Source: Phascolarctos cinereus
Lineage: Eukaryota > Chordata > Mammalia > Diprotodontia > Phascolarctidae
Assembly: GCF_002099425.1 (NCBI RefSeq)
Contig: NW_018343964.1
Coordinates: forward strand, 9,960,001-10,024,000
DNA: 64,000 nt
Reading direction: 5' to 3'
Positions 43,791-55,878 of this stretch are shown here, piece after piece. The translations under genes were made by a program, and so were the position numbers. The stretch's first letter is position 1, and each line of letters opens with the position of its first letter. A model generated the notes under the pieces. The model did no database searches. It was not told where the DNA came from and saw only the letters and a program-made list of their open reading frames with translations.

Positions 43791-46290
43791 TCCTTCTTTA
43801 TTCCACTCTTGCCCAAAAGATCTTTAAGTATCTTTGCTCATCCATAGAATTTGTTTCTCTTAAGACTAATCCTTCCTTTAAATTATATTTTAGTACCCAA
43901 CTCTGCGTGTGTGCATATATGTGTGTATGTATATTTTTCTTTGTCAGATGAGTGAAGTTCAAGTCCTCTCCACCACTCTCTCCCTCTATATTTGTGTAAA
44001 TGTCTATTTGCTCTTCCTGATCATGTGAGATAATTTCTCCTAACTTTCCTTTCCCTTTTCCTCTGTATGTTTTTCTCCACCCTTTCTGTTTTTCTCTTAA
44101 GATCACCAAGATATAACAGAATCATTCCCCACCCTTCTAATTAGATTCCCTCTATAACCCCTACTGATGATGTGGTTCAGTGAAGAAACATGTGTCATCT
44201 CTCCATATTAGAATGTAAGCAGCTTATTTTTGTTTAGTCCCTTATCATCATTCATGTTTCTCTTAACTCCTATGTTTGAATCTCAAAGTTTCTACGCGGC
44301 TCTGGTCTTTTTATCAGGAATGCTTGGAAATCCTCTACTTCATTGAAGTTCCATTTCCCCCCTTTAGGATTATATTCAGTTTTGCTTAGTAGTTATTCTT
44401 GGCTGGAAGCCTGTATGTGTTTTGCCTTCTGGAGTGTGGTTCCAAGCTGTCTGTTCCTTCATAGTTGTGTCTGCTAAAACATGTGTGAACCTAACTGTGG
44501 CTCCTTAGTACTTGATTTCTTGCTTTCTGGCTACTTGCAGTATTTTTTTCTTTGACTAGAAATTCTGGACTTTGGCTATAATTTTCCTTGAAGTTTTCAT
44601 TTGGGAGTTTCTTTTAGAAAGGTAGCATGGATTCTTTAAATTTTTACTTTACTTGCTGGTTTCAAGAGATCTGGAAAGTTTTCTTTCAAGATTTCTCAAA
44701 ATAGAATGTCTAGGGGTTTTTTTGGTTTTGTTTTGTTTTTGTCTGTTTGTTCATGGCATTCAGATAGTCTGATGATTCTTAATATTTTTTCTTCTTGGTC
44801 TTTTTTCCAGGTCAGTTGTTTTTGCTATTAGATACCTCAAATTTTCTTCTGTTTTTGTGTCTTTTGACTTGGTTTTAATATATTTTTTGTTTTTTAATAT
44901 TGTTTGTTGCCTCATAGAGTATCTGTTTTGTCTATTTAGGGAGTTTATTGCTTGGATGAGACTTTGTACCTCTTGTGCCAAACTGTTAGTTCCCTTTCCA
45001 GTTCTTCCATAGTTCTCATTTATTTTTTAGTTATTTCTTCTGGTACTCTCATTTCATTGTCAGAAACACTTTTAGGGGCAGCTAGGTGGCACAGTGGATG
45101 GAGCACTGGCCCTGGATTCAGGAAGATCTGAGTTCAGATCCTACCTCAGACACATAACACTTACTAGCTATGTGACCCTGGGCAAGTCACTTAACCCCAT
45201 TGCCTAGCCAAAAACCCCCCCAACAACCCCCCCCCAACCCAACCCAAACCACTTTTAAACTTTAAAAAAAAACTCTTGTGTGATCTCTTCTAAGAATTCT
45301 AGTTGAATTTGTGCCCATGCTATTTTTTCCTTTGAGATTTTATTAGTAAATGTTTTGGAGTCATTGTCTTCTTCAGGGTTTTATTTCTTGAACATCCCCG
45401 TAACCATAATAGCTTTTAATGGTGGGATTCTTTTTTGTTTGCACATTCTTCCAGACTAATTTCTGACCTCAGTCTTAATGTTTGTGGACTTCTGTAGGGA
45501 AGATCTGGGCTGTTCCTGTTGCTTCTTTCTTGGAATATTGAGTGCTGACTTGTTCCAGGATCTTAGGGATTACTCAGATACGGGACCTGCAGGGTTTCAC
45601 TACTCAAAGAATGGTCTGATCCAGGATAAAGTCTGATTGCTTTCCCCCTAGTCTGAGCTCTGCTAGTCCCCCCAAACCATGGATTTGAGTCTGAGCAATT
45701 AAAGACCCTTGCTGGGCTTAGCCATGGAGGAAGCTCTGCTAATTTAGAATGACAGAATTTAGGCTCCCATTTAGTCTAGGATCCTTGCTCTTGTTATTAC
45801 AATGCAGGCTTCAGAGTTACACTGTTGTAACTTGCTTCTGAACTTCCTCTTTTCTTAGTATACCCCTTAGGCCCTCCTCCTCCAGGAACTACCTCAGTGC
45901 AGATTGTCTAATCAGTCTGTCCTGATATGTGACCTGGAACTGGGTAGTGGGTGACAAAGCTGCTAATTGGCACCTGTTGTAGTTCAGGTGCTCCATGTGG
46001 GTCTAGGGATGTTCTGATGAGGGTCTGGAACCTTTACTTGTTCTGGTGAACAGCCTCTTTCTGTGCTGGAATGCCCTTCATTTGGGACACCTGTGCAGAC
46101 TCCATTCCTAGAGTTCACAGATAGACATCTCTTTCTGTGCCAACCTAGATTGGAAAAATGACTGTGACTTCATCTTGGATTTCCCCATTAGGATTCAGTC
46201 TGGTGCATTTTCTGGATAAGTTTGAAGGAGTTTTGGTGCAGAGATCACTGCACTGTTTTCTTCTAAACTGCCATCTTCTTTCTCATGGTT
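43791..46290 (-). mobile_element. 5' half of a second L1 LINE
   Basis: Contains intergenic sequence (43,800-44,300), ORF1 (44,300-45,050; frame 'LRYLIAKTTDLEKRPRRK' at 44,760-44,981 with the coiled-coil segment upstream) and a 5' UTR to about 46,290 ('ctgccatcttctttc'). ORF2 is absent in this piece. Its missing 3' part might be 37,530-38,012, which would need loss of about 3 kb. Confidence 0.7.
45075..45249 (+). repeat. tRNA-derived SINE with a C-rich tail, inside L1
   Basis: Near-consensus body ('ggggcagctaggtggcacag' to 'cttaaccccattgcctagcc') followed by an unusual tail of A and C runs (45,211-45,249) in place of poly(A). An imperfect duplication around ACACTTTTA / CCACTTTTA flanks it. 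Confidence 0.9.
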
Positions 46291-46970
46291 ATACTCCTTT
46301 TTAAAGAGCTAGGTATAAGTAGCCCTTCTTGCTCAGTGGCCAATAAGGTAATTGCTGTATCATCTCAAAGTTCAAGTCCTACAGTAAAGAGCCCCACATG
46401 TCCCTGCAACTCCTGGATGTATCTCAGGGAACTCTAGTCTGTGCCCATTCCTACACATGCACCATGGATGTATTCTCTGATACCTGTGTAATGTGAATAT
46501 AAATGCAAGATTCTTTCTGTGGTAGTATAGAAGCAGTGTTGTTAAAGGGGTTTGGGAAAAGGCAGAAGGAGGTTTAAACCCAGGCTAAGAATAGCTTTCC
46601 TTTGGATTCTCTTATCATTGATTTGTACTGTTTCTATTAAACTCCTTAGCTTGAAGGAGACAGAAAAACCAGTCCCATAAATCCCAATTAGCTTCATTTC
46701 CTAGTGGCCTTGAATATTGGGTTTGTACATGAGAGCTAGAGGCTTTATCTATGTTATTACAAATTATATGTTTTGGTTAGCTCCCTTGGTTTTATTTTGA
46801 TGGATTGTTAGTTATCCCATTGTTGTATTAAAAACAGTACTTATTGGGTCCTAAAGGAGAGATATGAGAAGGTTCCCCCCGCCTTCTTTGCAGAAGTATA
46901 GGCAACGTTGTACATAATATGAATTTTTTTCTTTTGATGTATTGATTGGTTTTGTTAAATTATTTCCTCT
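46291..46970. other. Unassigned intronic stretch
   Basis: Between L1 5' and 3' ends; nothing recognised. Confidence 0.4.
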
Positions 46971-46974
46971 TCCT

Positions 46975-47945
46975 TTTAAAAAATATATTTAAATTAATTT
47001 ATTTTTCGTTTTCAACATTCACTTCCATAAGCTTTTGATTTTTAAATTTTCTCCCCCTCCTTGTCTTCCCTCTCCAAGAAGGCGTGCAATCTGATATAGG
47101 CTGTACATATACATTCCTAGTTGTAGCCTTAAACATATTTTCACATTAGTTGTGTTATAAAAAATTACAAACAATAGGAAGAACCACGAGAAAGAAGAAA
47201 CAAAACAAGATTAAAAAAAAGCAAATACTATGCTTAGATCTGCATTCCGACTCCATAGTTCTTTCTCTGGATGTGGGTAGCATTTTCCATCATGAGTCTT
47301 TCGGAGATGTCTTAGATCCTTGCATTGCTGAGAAGAGCTAAGTCTATCAAAGTCAGTCATCGCCCAGTGTGGCTGTTACTGTGTGCAAAGTTCTCCTGGT
47401 TCTGCTCACTTCACTCAGCATCAGTTCATATAAGTCTTTCCAGGTTTTTCTGAAAGTGTCTTGCTCATCATTTTTTATAGCATAATAGTATTCCATTACA
47501 TTCATATACCACAACTTGTTCAGCCATTCCCCAATTGATGGACATCCCCTCAGTTTCCAGTTCTTTGCCACCACAGAAAGAGCTGCTATAAATATTTTTG
47601 TATATGTGGGTCCTTTTCCCATTTCTTATGATCTCTTTGGGATGCATTTTTATAGCCCTTTGGGCATAGTTCCAAATTGCTCTCCAAAATGGTTGGATCA
47701 GTTTACAACTCCATCAACAATGCATTAGTATTCCAGTTTTTCCCACATTTTCTCCAGTATTTGTCATTTTCCTGTTTTGTCATCTTAGCAATTTGATATA
47801 TGAAGTGGTACCTCAGTGTTGTTTTAATTTGCATTTCTCAAATCTATAGTGATTTAGAGCAATTTTTTCATATGACTATAAATAGCTTTAATTTCTTTAT
47901 CTGAAAACTACCTGTTCATATCCTTTGACTATCAATTAGGGAATG
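46975..47945 (-). mobile_element. 5'-truncated L1 LINE 3' end
   Basis: The 89-codon antisense frame 47,353-47,622 reads 'GCPSIGEWLNKLWYMNVM', 'EYYYAIKNDEQDTF', 'TWKDLYELMLSEVSR', the ORF2 C-terminus (human L1 has CPTIDEWIKKMWYIYTMEYY). The 3' UTR follows toward 46,975. It is the best-preserved L1 C-terminus in the window. Confidence 0.92.
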
Positions 47946-47949
47946 TCTT

Positions 47950-48065
47950 GCAGAATGTATAATATGCTTAATTTAAATTCTGCCTTTGACACTTACTAGT
48001 TCTGTGACCCTGGCCACATCATTTAAACTTTGTGTCCTAGTTCATCTATAAAATGAAGAAGTAAT
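47950..48065 (+). repeat. MIR fragment
   Basis: 'ttctgcctttgacacttactagttctgtgaccctggccacatcatttaaactt', 'catctataaaatgaag'. Confidence 0.78.
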
Positions 48066-48139
48066 GTTGTAAATTTATTTTGTCTAGACTAATTCCATCA
48101 CTAATTACCATGGAGAAAGCCACTATTACAGTAGGTATA

Positions 48140-48228
48140 ATCACCTTGAGGGCAGGGGTTTTCCTTTTGTTTGTGTAGTACAGTGGTTTGCAATGTACTA
48201 GGAGGTGATTAGTAAGTATTAAAATCAA
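48140..48228 (+). repeat. L2 3' fragment
   Basis: 'caccttgagggcaggggttttccttttg', 'gtagtacagtggtttgcaatgtactaggaggtgattagtaag'. Confidence 0.6.
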
Positions 48229-48449
48229 AAGTGTGTTTTAGTTAACTACCTAAAGCATCATAGCAGCTATTGTTAAATAAATAGAAATAGCATGTTCTCT
48301 AGAACTAAATTTTTTTGGGAATGCTAGACAGACCTATGATTTCTAAATTGTTCAGTGTGGTAAATCTTTTGAGGGTTAATAAACACATGGCAAGAATGAA
48401 GGGAAGAAAACAGTGTGTATCCCACACAGTGTGGGATAGTGTGCTAATT

Positions 48450-48615
48450 TACATTAGCAGCTTTATAATTTAACTGCCATCTAGAGTTGCTTAGGGCACT
48501 GACTGGTTAAGTGATTTGTCCAGAGTCACTCAGCTATTATGTGAAAGAGGCAGAACTTCATCCCAGGGTCTTCTTGAGTTCAAGGCTGGGTCTCTATTCA
48601 CTTTGCCATGCTGCC
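48450..48615 (-). repeat. tRNA-derived/MIR SINE, diverged
   Basis: 'ggttaagtgatttgtccagagtcactcagctattatgtg', 'cagggtcttcttgagttcaaggctgggtctctattcactttgccatgctgcc'. Confidence 0.8.
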
Positions 48616-48619
48616 TTGT

Positions 48620-51190
48620 GAGAAAATTGTTACATAATTACTTTAAGAATCCGGTATCCACAGGCCAATCTTGGAGTCATAGTCTCTTTTAAGAAGGGAT
48701 ATTTTTGTATCACATATCTCAAGCTTTATAGAATACTGAAATTTTATGGGGCCATGTATGTACATGATGTATGGATAGATTTGAGAGAGTCTATGAGCTT
48801 GGATAGAAAAAAAAGACATTTTTATTTTTACTAATTTCTAACTGAAATTTAACATTTCCTTCAATTATTAACAGAGGCAACAACCCATAGTTGTATTCAT
48901 TTTACCTGTGACTTTGTCACCAATAGAAATTACATATATTTTCATATAATTTTTTGTGGCAGATCTTGAAATATTGTTCATGCTTGTTACCACTTCAAAG
49001 TTGCTGCCAGATCACACATAATCTTAATCTTCCTGTCTATAGGCTGTATTTTAGCATAATTGAGTTCCTTTGTAATCCTATGTAGTTATATTTTTTTATT
49101 TAAAACATAATTCTGAGGGGTCCATAGTTTTCATTGTATCGCCAAAGGAATCTACAGTACAAAAAAGTTAATAACTATTATCTTAGGTACACTCTCTAAA
49201 CTTAAAGGAGTTATCCATTTGTTGAAGTAGTTGCACAATTTTTTTGAAGGGGCAGGAGAGAAGAACCGCAGTGGGGATAGCAAGATAACCTGAGAGCAAG
49301 AGACAACCTCTGCTGGCTGCCTTTTCATCTTTCAGATATGAATATGTGGCTTAAGTACTTTGTGGGAAGTGCTGATGATCTGTTTGTTTTATAATTACTT
49401 TACCCAGGGAAAGGGAGAGACGCTTGTAAATTATGTATAATTAGACACTAATATAACCTGGTTTCACGTTAAGTTTTTAAATTGATTTAGATTTTTTTCC
49501 ATTACTGTTGATTTATATCTTTATTTAGCTTGTTTACAGTTCTCCTTTCTAAAATAACGCATCCTCCAGTTTTTTATTCCACAGTGCCACAAAATGAAAC
49601 TTGTATATATTTACTACCCAGTTTGGGAAATGCTATTATCAGTAAAGTATTAATAAAATATACAATTGCACTAATCAGTTCAGAAGATAAAGAGCACAAT
49701 AAAAAATCCTTCGAACTTTTATTTAGTAAATTTCTATGTGCTGCTTTTTCTTTTTGTATAAAGACAAAGGGTTGTGTATAATTTTGCTGTGGTAATATGG
49801 TAATATAGTAATATAGAGATTAACCTTAAGATGACCTGGAGTATCATAGAATTAGAAGACAAACATTTTAATTGGACAATTTAAAGTGGTCATTGAGTTC
49901 TCCTATCAGTTAATTGACCCAAGTTAAAAAACGAATCTAGAAAACTTGCTTCTTGCTTTTGGACATTTTTGTCGAGCTCTAAACCAAAATCTACGTTCAA
50001 GTGACTGTAAGGCCTGGATTTACTACCTTCCAATTTTGTGAGCACTTAATGTCTCAGAATCTAGAACTGGAAAGGACCTCAATTTTCGTTCAACAAACAA
50101 GTCTAATCCCCTCATTTTTATAGATGAGGAAACAGACTTTTAGACAGGTTAGATAATCTGACCAGGGCTACGTATGACAATAAGTAGGGGCTGAGGAAGC
50201 TGAGGCACTAAATCTGAGTCAAGTCTTGTGACTCCAATCAGGCAACAGCATTAACTGAACACTTCAGGATGCTTGCATTATTTTATCAGACAGTGAACTT
50301 TACAAAAGAAGCAAATGATAGTTTAGTTCCTTCCTTGGAAGAGTACAGCTGAATAATGTGTTGTTCTTTGTTGACTCATATTATACTGCTAACCTGTCAA
50401 GGATATTTTTGCTTGTAGTTGTTTTTCTAGTAGTGCTATTTAGTGTGCTCATGCTCCCATTCAGTTATCCTTGTGGCCTGTGATATGTAGAGTTTTGAGG
50501 TATTTGATTAAGATCAAGGGTACCATCTGTAGGGTCCTTGAAACAGCAAAATTAGCTTATCCTTGTGACAACTGTATTATCTGGTGGGTTTAAATTCATA
50601 ATTTATTTTTATGAGTGGGATTATTTAAATTTTTTAATGGTTGCCACCTGTTCTACTTAACTGCTGGCTTTCACTGAATAGAACCTGAATAGAACAATTA
50701 GAGTTTTATTAACTTAGTTTTCTCACATTGAATAACCACCTTTCCTTCCCACCTTCTTCTTGAGAGTTTTAGGATTATAGATTTAGAGATGGAGATAGAC
50801 TTTGAGTTTATCTAGTATAATCCCCTCATTTTAATAGTTTTTAGACTGACATCAGTTGAAGGAGGTCTCTTAGAATAGAATAGATATAAGGAAGGAATTA
50901 AGCAGTGGAATAAAATGGGAAATATGGGTAGTCTGGTAGCTTTGAGCCTTGGTATAGTTCCATAATTTTATTGAAAACGGAATTCCTGAAACATTAAGTG
51001 CACTTTTCTTAAAATACAAACACAAAAATATATTATAAAGCCAAATATAAATGACTTTTGAATTATATGTCATATTCCCCTACTTTAGGACAAATATTTA
51101 TGTTGGACCTGCATACTATTTGTTTAATTTCTCAGGGTTATTTTAATTCTGCCCATCAAGCTTTTTTGGCAATTCTTCCACATTTGATGA
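48620..51190. other. Mostly unique intronic DNA
   Basis: Only old MIR-like traces stand out: 50,055-50,240 (reversed; 'agaactggaaaggacctcaatttt', 'tagatgaggaaacagac') and 50,765-50,830. The remainder shows no element or conserved coding signal. Confidence 0.5.
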
Positions 51191-51212
51191 TAGGTACAAT
51201 GAGATTATTGTA

Positions 51213-51458
51213 TGGTTGTTTTCAGTCATGTCTGACTCTTTGTGACCCCATTAGGGGTTTTCTTGACAGAGATCCTGGAGTGATTTGCCATTTCCCTTTC
51301 TAGCTCATTTTTACAAATGAGGAAACTGAGGCAAACAGGGTTAAGTGACTTGCCCACAGTCACACAGCTAATAAGTGACTGAGACTGTATTTTAATTTAG
51401 ATCTTCTTGACCCCAGACCCTGTGCTCTGTCTACTGTGCCATGTAGCTGCCCTTATTT
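51213..51458 (-). repeat. RTE-tailed tRNA SINE
   Basis: Reversed RTE tail 'gttgttttcagtcatgtctgactctttgtgaccccattaggggttttcttgacagagatcctggagtgatttgcc' is followed by 'gaggaaactgaggcaaacagggttaagtgacttgcccacagtcacaca' and the head 'gtgccatgtagctgccc'. The tail half matches the BovB/RTE 3' end. Confidence 0.88.
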
Positions 51459-51819
51459 TACATAAAGGGGGGGATTTTTAAAAAATTGAACTAATATAGT
51501 AATTAATTAAATATTTGTATTTAATATTAAAAGTCATATATTTTAGTGGCACAAATATTTGAGTGCTTATTTGGAATAAAAAGAATTGAACATATATGCC
51601 TTCTATAAACTGTGTATATAGTAGCATGCATATGTAAAGTTTCTTATTGTTATGGACAAGGTTAAATGTTTTCTGACAACTGTAAATATTTTATTATTTT
51701 AAATTAGGTGTGTAAAATATGACTTGAGACATTCATTTAAAAAAATAAAGAATCAAAAGCAAAATTACAGTACAGCTGTGGTATAAAGGCATAATTGGCA
51801 ATCTTTCTGTCCTTTCCAG

Positions 51820-51990
51820 ATTGCACTCTGAACTTCCTCCACCATGCTTTAGAAACTTCTTTATCTAATCAACTCATGTCAGGCCTTCAGTTTATACTTT
51901 GAAAGAATCAACCACCCCTGAGGTATCTTCCTCTGAGTGGATGGCTCCATCCAGTCGGAGGGTGAATTTTCAAGAACCTCCATTTAAGGT
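51820..51990 (+). repeat. 180-base-type dispersed repeat, left part
   Basis: 'ttgcactctgaacttcctccaccatg', 'aaacttctttatct', 'gccttcagttt' and 'agaacctccatttaag' recur in the same order at 63,020-63,340. The repeat resumes after the LTR near 52,610 ('cagccatatcttgattcctctccaggctgcactc'). Confidence 0.6.
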
Positions 51991-51998
51991 ACCAACGA

Positions 51999-52602
51999 TG
52001 GGGTACAGGCCCAAGCCGAGACCTTTGCCCCTTGCCCCTTGGCCCAAAAAGAATTTGGGTCCCATTTGTCTACGGCCCCCAAAAAACCCTTAAACTCACG
52101 CTGGTCTCAAGTGGTTCCCTAAGGCTATATTCTGCTAAATGACTTTTCCTTATCAACTTTCCCTATCTCCCTTTGAAAACCTAATGAAGCCGTTGTGTAT
52201 TTCCCACCTTTGATCTTAGCCAGACCCTGCTCAAACCTCTTCCTTCTAGTTCCCTTTATTGTCTATTCCCATTGTCTGTTTAACCTCTTAGATATTCCCA
52301 TCCAAATTCTCCCTAAACTTACCCCAGCTTCAGGACCTTTCTCCTAGCCCCTCCTCCAACCACCCAAAATTATTTGAGTGTATATAAGATCCAACCTGAC
52401 CCACATTTAAACTCTAAGACTTCCTCATGCCTACTTGTCCTTACGAGTGCCACTAATGTTCAGATTCCTTAAGAGTCTAGCCTGTGTGATTTATCCCTAA
52501 TAAACTTTTTCTCTGGCTGAAAGAAGATTTGGATTGGATTCTTTCATGTAGGACCCACCGTGTGTCATGATCTCAGGGTCCCAGCACCGCTAAACCTCAT
52601 CA
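51999..52602 (+). mobile_element. Solo LTR of an endogenous retrovirus (class I-like), fossil
   Basis: About 600 bases with LTR organisation: a TATA-like 'tatataagatcc' at about 52,381, 'ctaataaactttttctctggctg' (polyadenylation signal) at about 52,500, and a U5-like end 'cgtgtgtcatgatctcagggtcccagcaccgc'. The position of TATA and AATAAA resembles gammaretroviral LTRs. No internal genes are present. Ends are approximate; candidate TG...CA ends are at 51,999 and 52,602, with no convincing duplication seen. Confidence 0.6.
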
Positions 52603-52674
52603 CCTAGGCCAGCCATATCTTGATTCCTCTCCAGGCTGCACTCTTAACTTCCCCCCCCCCAATCCTCTATTGGA

Positions 52675-52835
52675 TATCCTTCTTCCTCTTCCTGCTTTTC
52701 ATTTTCTTTATATATGCTGTCTTTCCCCATAAGAATGTAAGCTCCTAGAGAGAAAGGATTGTATTTCTTTTGGTATTTGTATTTCTAGCACTTAGGACAG
52801 TGCCATAAATGCTTGTTGACTTGACTGACTTCATT
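52675..52835 (+). repeat. L2 3' terminus
   Basis: 'cataagaatgtaagctcctagagagaaaggattgtatttc', 'agcacttaggacagtgccataaatgcttgttgacttgactgac'. Confidence 0.78.
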
Positions 52836-53440
52836 ATTCACCAAGTATTTATTAGGCTTAAAATTAGGTTTAGTTTATATTTTACTAAGGCAAACAAATG
52901 AAAAGTTTAACTCAGGTTAACCAAAACATCACATTTTCCACAATGTTGCATTCCCCAATCTGGTGAATACTCAAGAAATTATTGTACTGTTTACTGGTCA
53001 AACCTGTAAGTTTAGTCGCCAGATATTTAATTTTATTTTAGGGAGTTTAAACATTTTGAACATTTGATTCTATACCTTCAGTAGAAAGTTTTACCTTCTA
53101 AAAAGATTTTCAAAACTTCTCTTTATCAAAACTCCAGTTTCTTTTTAGCTGAAAACAGAGAGATATTTTGCAAATGTTTGGGCTGATACTAAATAAATAT
53201 TTGCCAGTGTGCTTATATCCTTATCACTCAGCATTTTGTGCACTCCCTTTTGAGGTACAGATTAATTTATAGATTTTTTAAAAGTGGAAACCTAAAATAA
53301 TTAACAGGATAAACATAAGTAGTAAGTAAACTGGGTTTTGTCATTACATTGAAAAATTGACGTTATTCACTATACAGAAGAGCTACACATGTGCGTTATT
53401 TACATGTTGTCATGATTTTCTGGGAATGGCTTCTTAGCAT
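52836..53440. other. Unassigned intronic stretch
   Basis: AT-rich; nothing recognised. Confidence 0.45.
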
Positions 53441-54600
53441 TCTTCAGGTGGAGATGCCATTTTTGCAACCTGATGAGGTCTGCACATGTGCCAGACCTTC
53501 ATTGCAGTATAAATTATTCTTTTGGTTCTTTGTATCAGTTTAAACAAGTCTTCCCAGGTTTTTCTGAGACTGTTTTAGTATTTCTTACAATATAGTGATA
53601 TTCCATTTAATTCATATACTATAATTTCTTCAGCCATTCTTCAGTTAATGAGCATCCGCTTAGTTTCCAGTTCTTTCCTAACAAACAAAAAAAATTGATA
53701 TAAATGTTTTTATATATATGGGTCATTTTTTTCTTTCTTTGATTTCTGTGGAGAATAGTCCTAGTAGTGGTATTGCTGAGTGAAAGACTATACAGTTAGT
53801 TTCTTTTAGAACATAGTATCAAATTGCTTTCCAGAAGTATTGAACTATATCACAACTCTACCAACAATATATATAGCCCCTCCAACTTTTGTCATTTTCT
53901 TTTTTTTTTTTTGTCAACTCTGCTAGTCTGATGATATAAGAGGAAACCTGAGACTTGATAAGGATTTTTTTTTTAAGTTAGTGATTTGGAGCATTTTTTC
54001 AAGTGGCTATTAATAGCTTGGATTTTTTCTTTTAAAAATTGCCTTTTTATACCCTTTGGTCATTTATTAGTTGGGAAATGGTTCTTAGTATTATTTATTT
54101 GATTCAGTTCCTTTTATATCTTAAAAATGCTACCCTTTTCAGAGATATTTGTTAAAAAGATTTTTTCCCCCAATTATCTGTTTTTCTTCTAATTTTATCT
54201 AATGCATTGGTTCTGTTTGTACAGAAACTTTTAAAATTTCATGAGATTGAAATCATCCATTTTGTTTTCTGTATCCCTTTTTTTATTATGAAATGTTCCC
54301 CTGCAAATAGATCTGAAAGGTAATTTCTTTTTTGCACCTCTAACTTGTTTTTGTCATTACCTTTTATGTTTAAATCATGTATCTATTTGAAGCTTATCTT
54401 GGCATATGATGTGAGATATTGGTTTATACCAAGATTCTGTCAGAATGCTTTCCATATTTCTTAGCAGTTTTTGTCAAATAGTATGTTCTTATCATGATTG
54501 CTGGGGTCTTTGGTTTTATAAAACATTAGTCTTCTGTGTTAGTTCACTTCTGTATATTGTGTACCTTATCTGTTCACACTGATCAACCTTTCCATTTCTT

Positions 54601-54747
54601 TCTTTTTTTTTTTTAGGCAATTGGGGTTAAGTGACTTGCCCAGGGTCACACAGTGTTTGTCAAGTGTTTGGTCTGAGGCCAGATTTGAACTCAGGTCCTC
54701 CCGACTTCAGGGCTGGTGCTCTATCCACTGTGCCACCTAGCTGCCCC
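54601..54747 (-). repeat. tRNA-derived SINE in L1
   Basis: T-rich tail at 54,604-54,615, 'ggggttaagtgacttgcccagggtcacaca', reversed head 'gtgccacctagctgcccc'. AACCTTTCCATTTCTT / AACCTTTCTATTTCTT flanks it (54,585-54,600 and 54,748-54,763), one mismatch in 16. Confidence 0.93.
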
Positions 54748-55878
54748 AACCTTTCTATTTCTTAACACTGTGAAATTGTTTTGGTGATTACTGCTTTCAC
54801 TATGTTGTTGTCTTCTGCTTTCTAATTCCATTTTGCTTCCCTCTTCAGTTTTAATGGGTGAGTTCATCCCATTCATGTTTATAGTTGCAGTTATTCATTT
54901 AGTATCTTTTCCCCACCAATGTTTAGCAATAAGACAGAGTATTGAAAGAGTAGAGTGTTTAGCTCTAGTGATTTGGCAGTCTGATTCCATTTTATTATTC
55001 CTTTTTCCTCATCTGATGATAGGTTCTTACCATTGCTTTCTTTTCTTTTATTCTTCCCTTAACAATCCAGTCTGCAGAGATGGAGTTTGTTTTGCTTTTG
55101 ACTAATCCCTCCCTAAATCTCCCCTATCTCTTAATTATTTTCTCCCAGATTCCTTGTTGAGTTTATTTCTATAACACATTCTCTGCACGTGCTTGCCTGC
55201 ATGTATGTGCAGTTAGTACTTTGTCTGGGTCAGGTAAAGTGAGGTTCACGTGTAGATTGCTCTCCCATGCTCTTCTTCCTCCATAGTTTTATGGTTTGTT
55301 TTTGTTTTGTTTTTTTGCTCTTGCATGTGGATTATGTGAGATAGCAAATTCTACTTCCTTTCTACTTCTTTTCCATGTATTTTTCATTTTTTTCTTTTTT
55401 CTCTTAAGAGCATTAAAATATTACAACTCCCAGGTCATCTGTTGTATTTCCTTTATAATCCTTGAAGAAATTAAGGTTGTAAGGGGGCATTTATTTCTTT
55501 TCTCCCTGTGAGAATGAAAACACTTCATCCTTGTAGCGTTGTTTCTCTTGACTGCCCTGTTTGCAATTGAAAATATCTACTCATTTTTCATCACTTTATC
55601 AGCAATCTTTGGAGTCTTTTATTTCATTAAAAGCCCCATTTTCCTTTGAAAGATTATACTCAGCTTTTCTGGCTAGGTTATTCTTGGTTGTAAGCCTTTA
55701 TTTTTTGCCTTCTGTGGTATTCCAAGCTCTCCTCTCCTTTATTGTTGTAGCTTCCACATCTTGGTATTATCTTGACTGGCTTCTTATTAATAGACCTTTT
55801 TCCTTGTAGCTGCTTATGGTATTTTTTTCTTTAACCCAGAGGCTCATGTTATTCCAGGGAGTTTTCATTTTGAGATTT

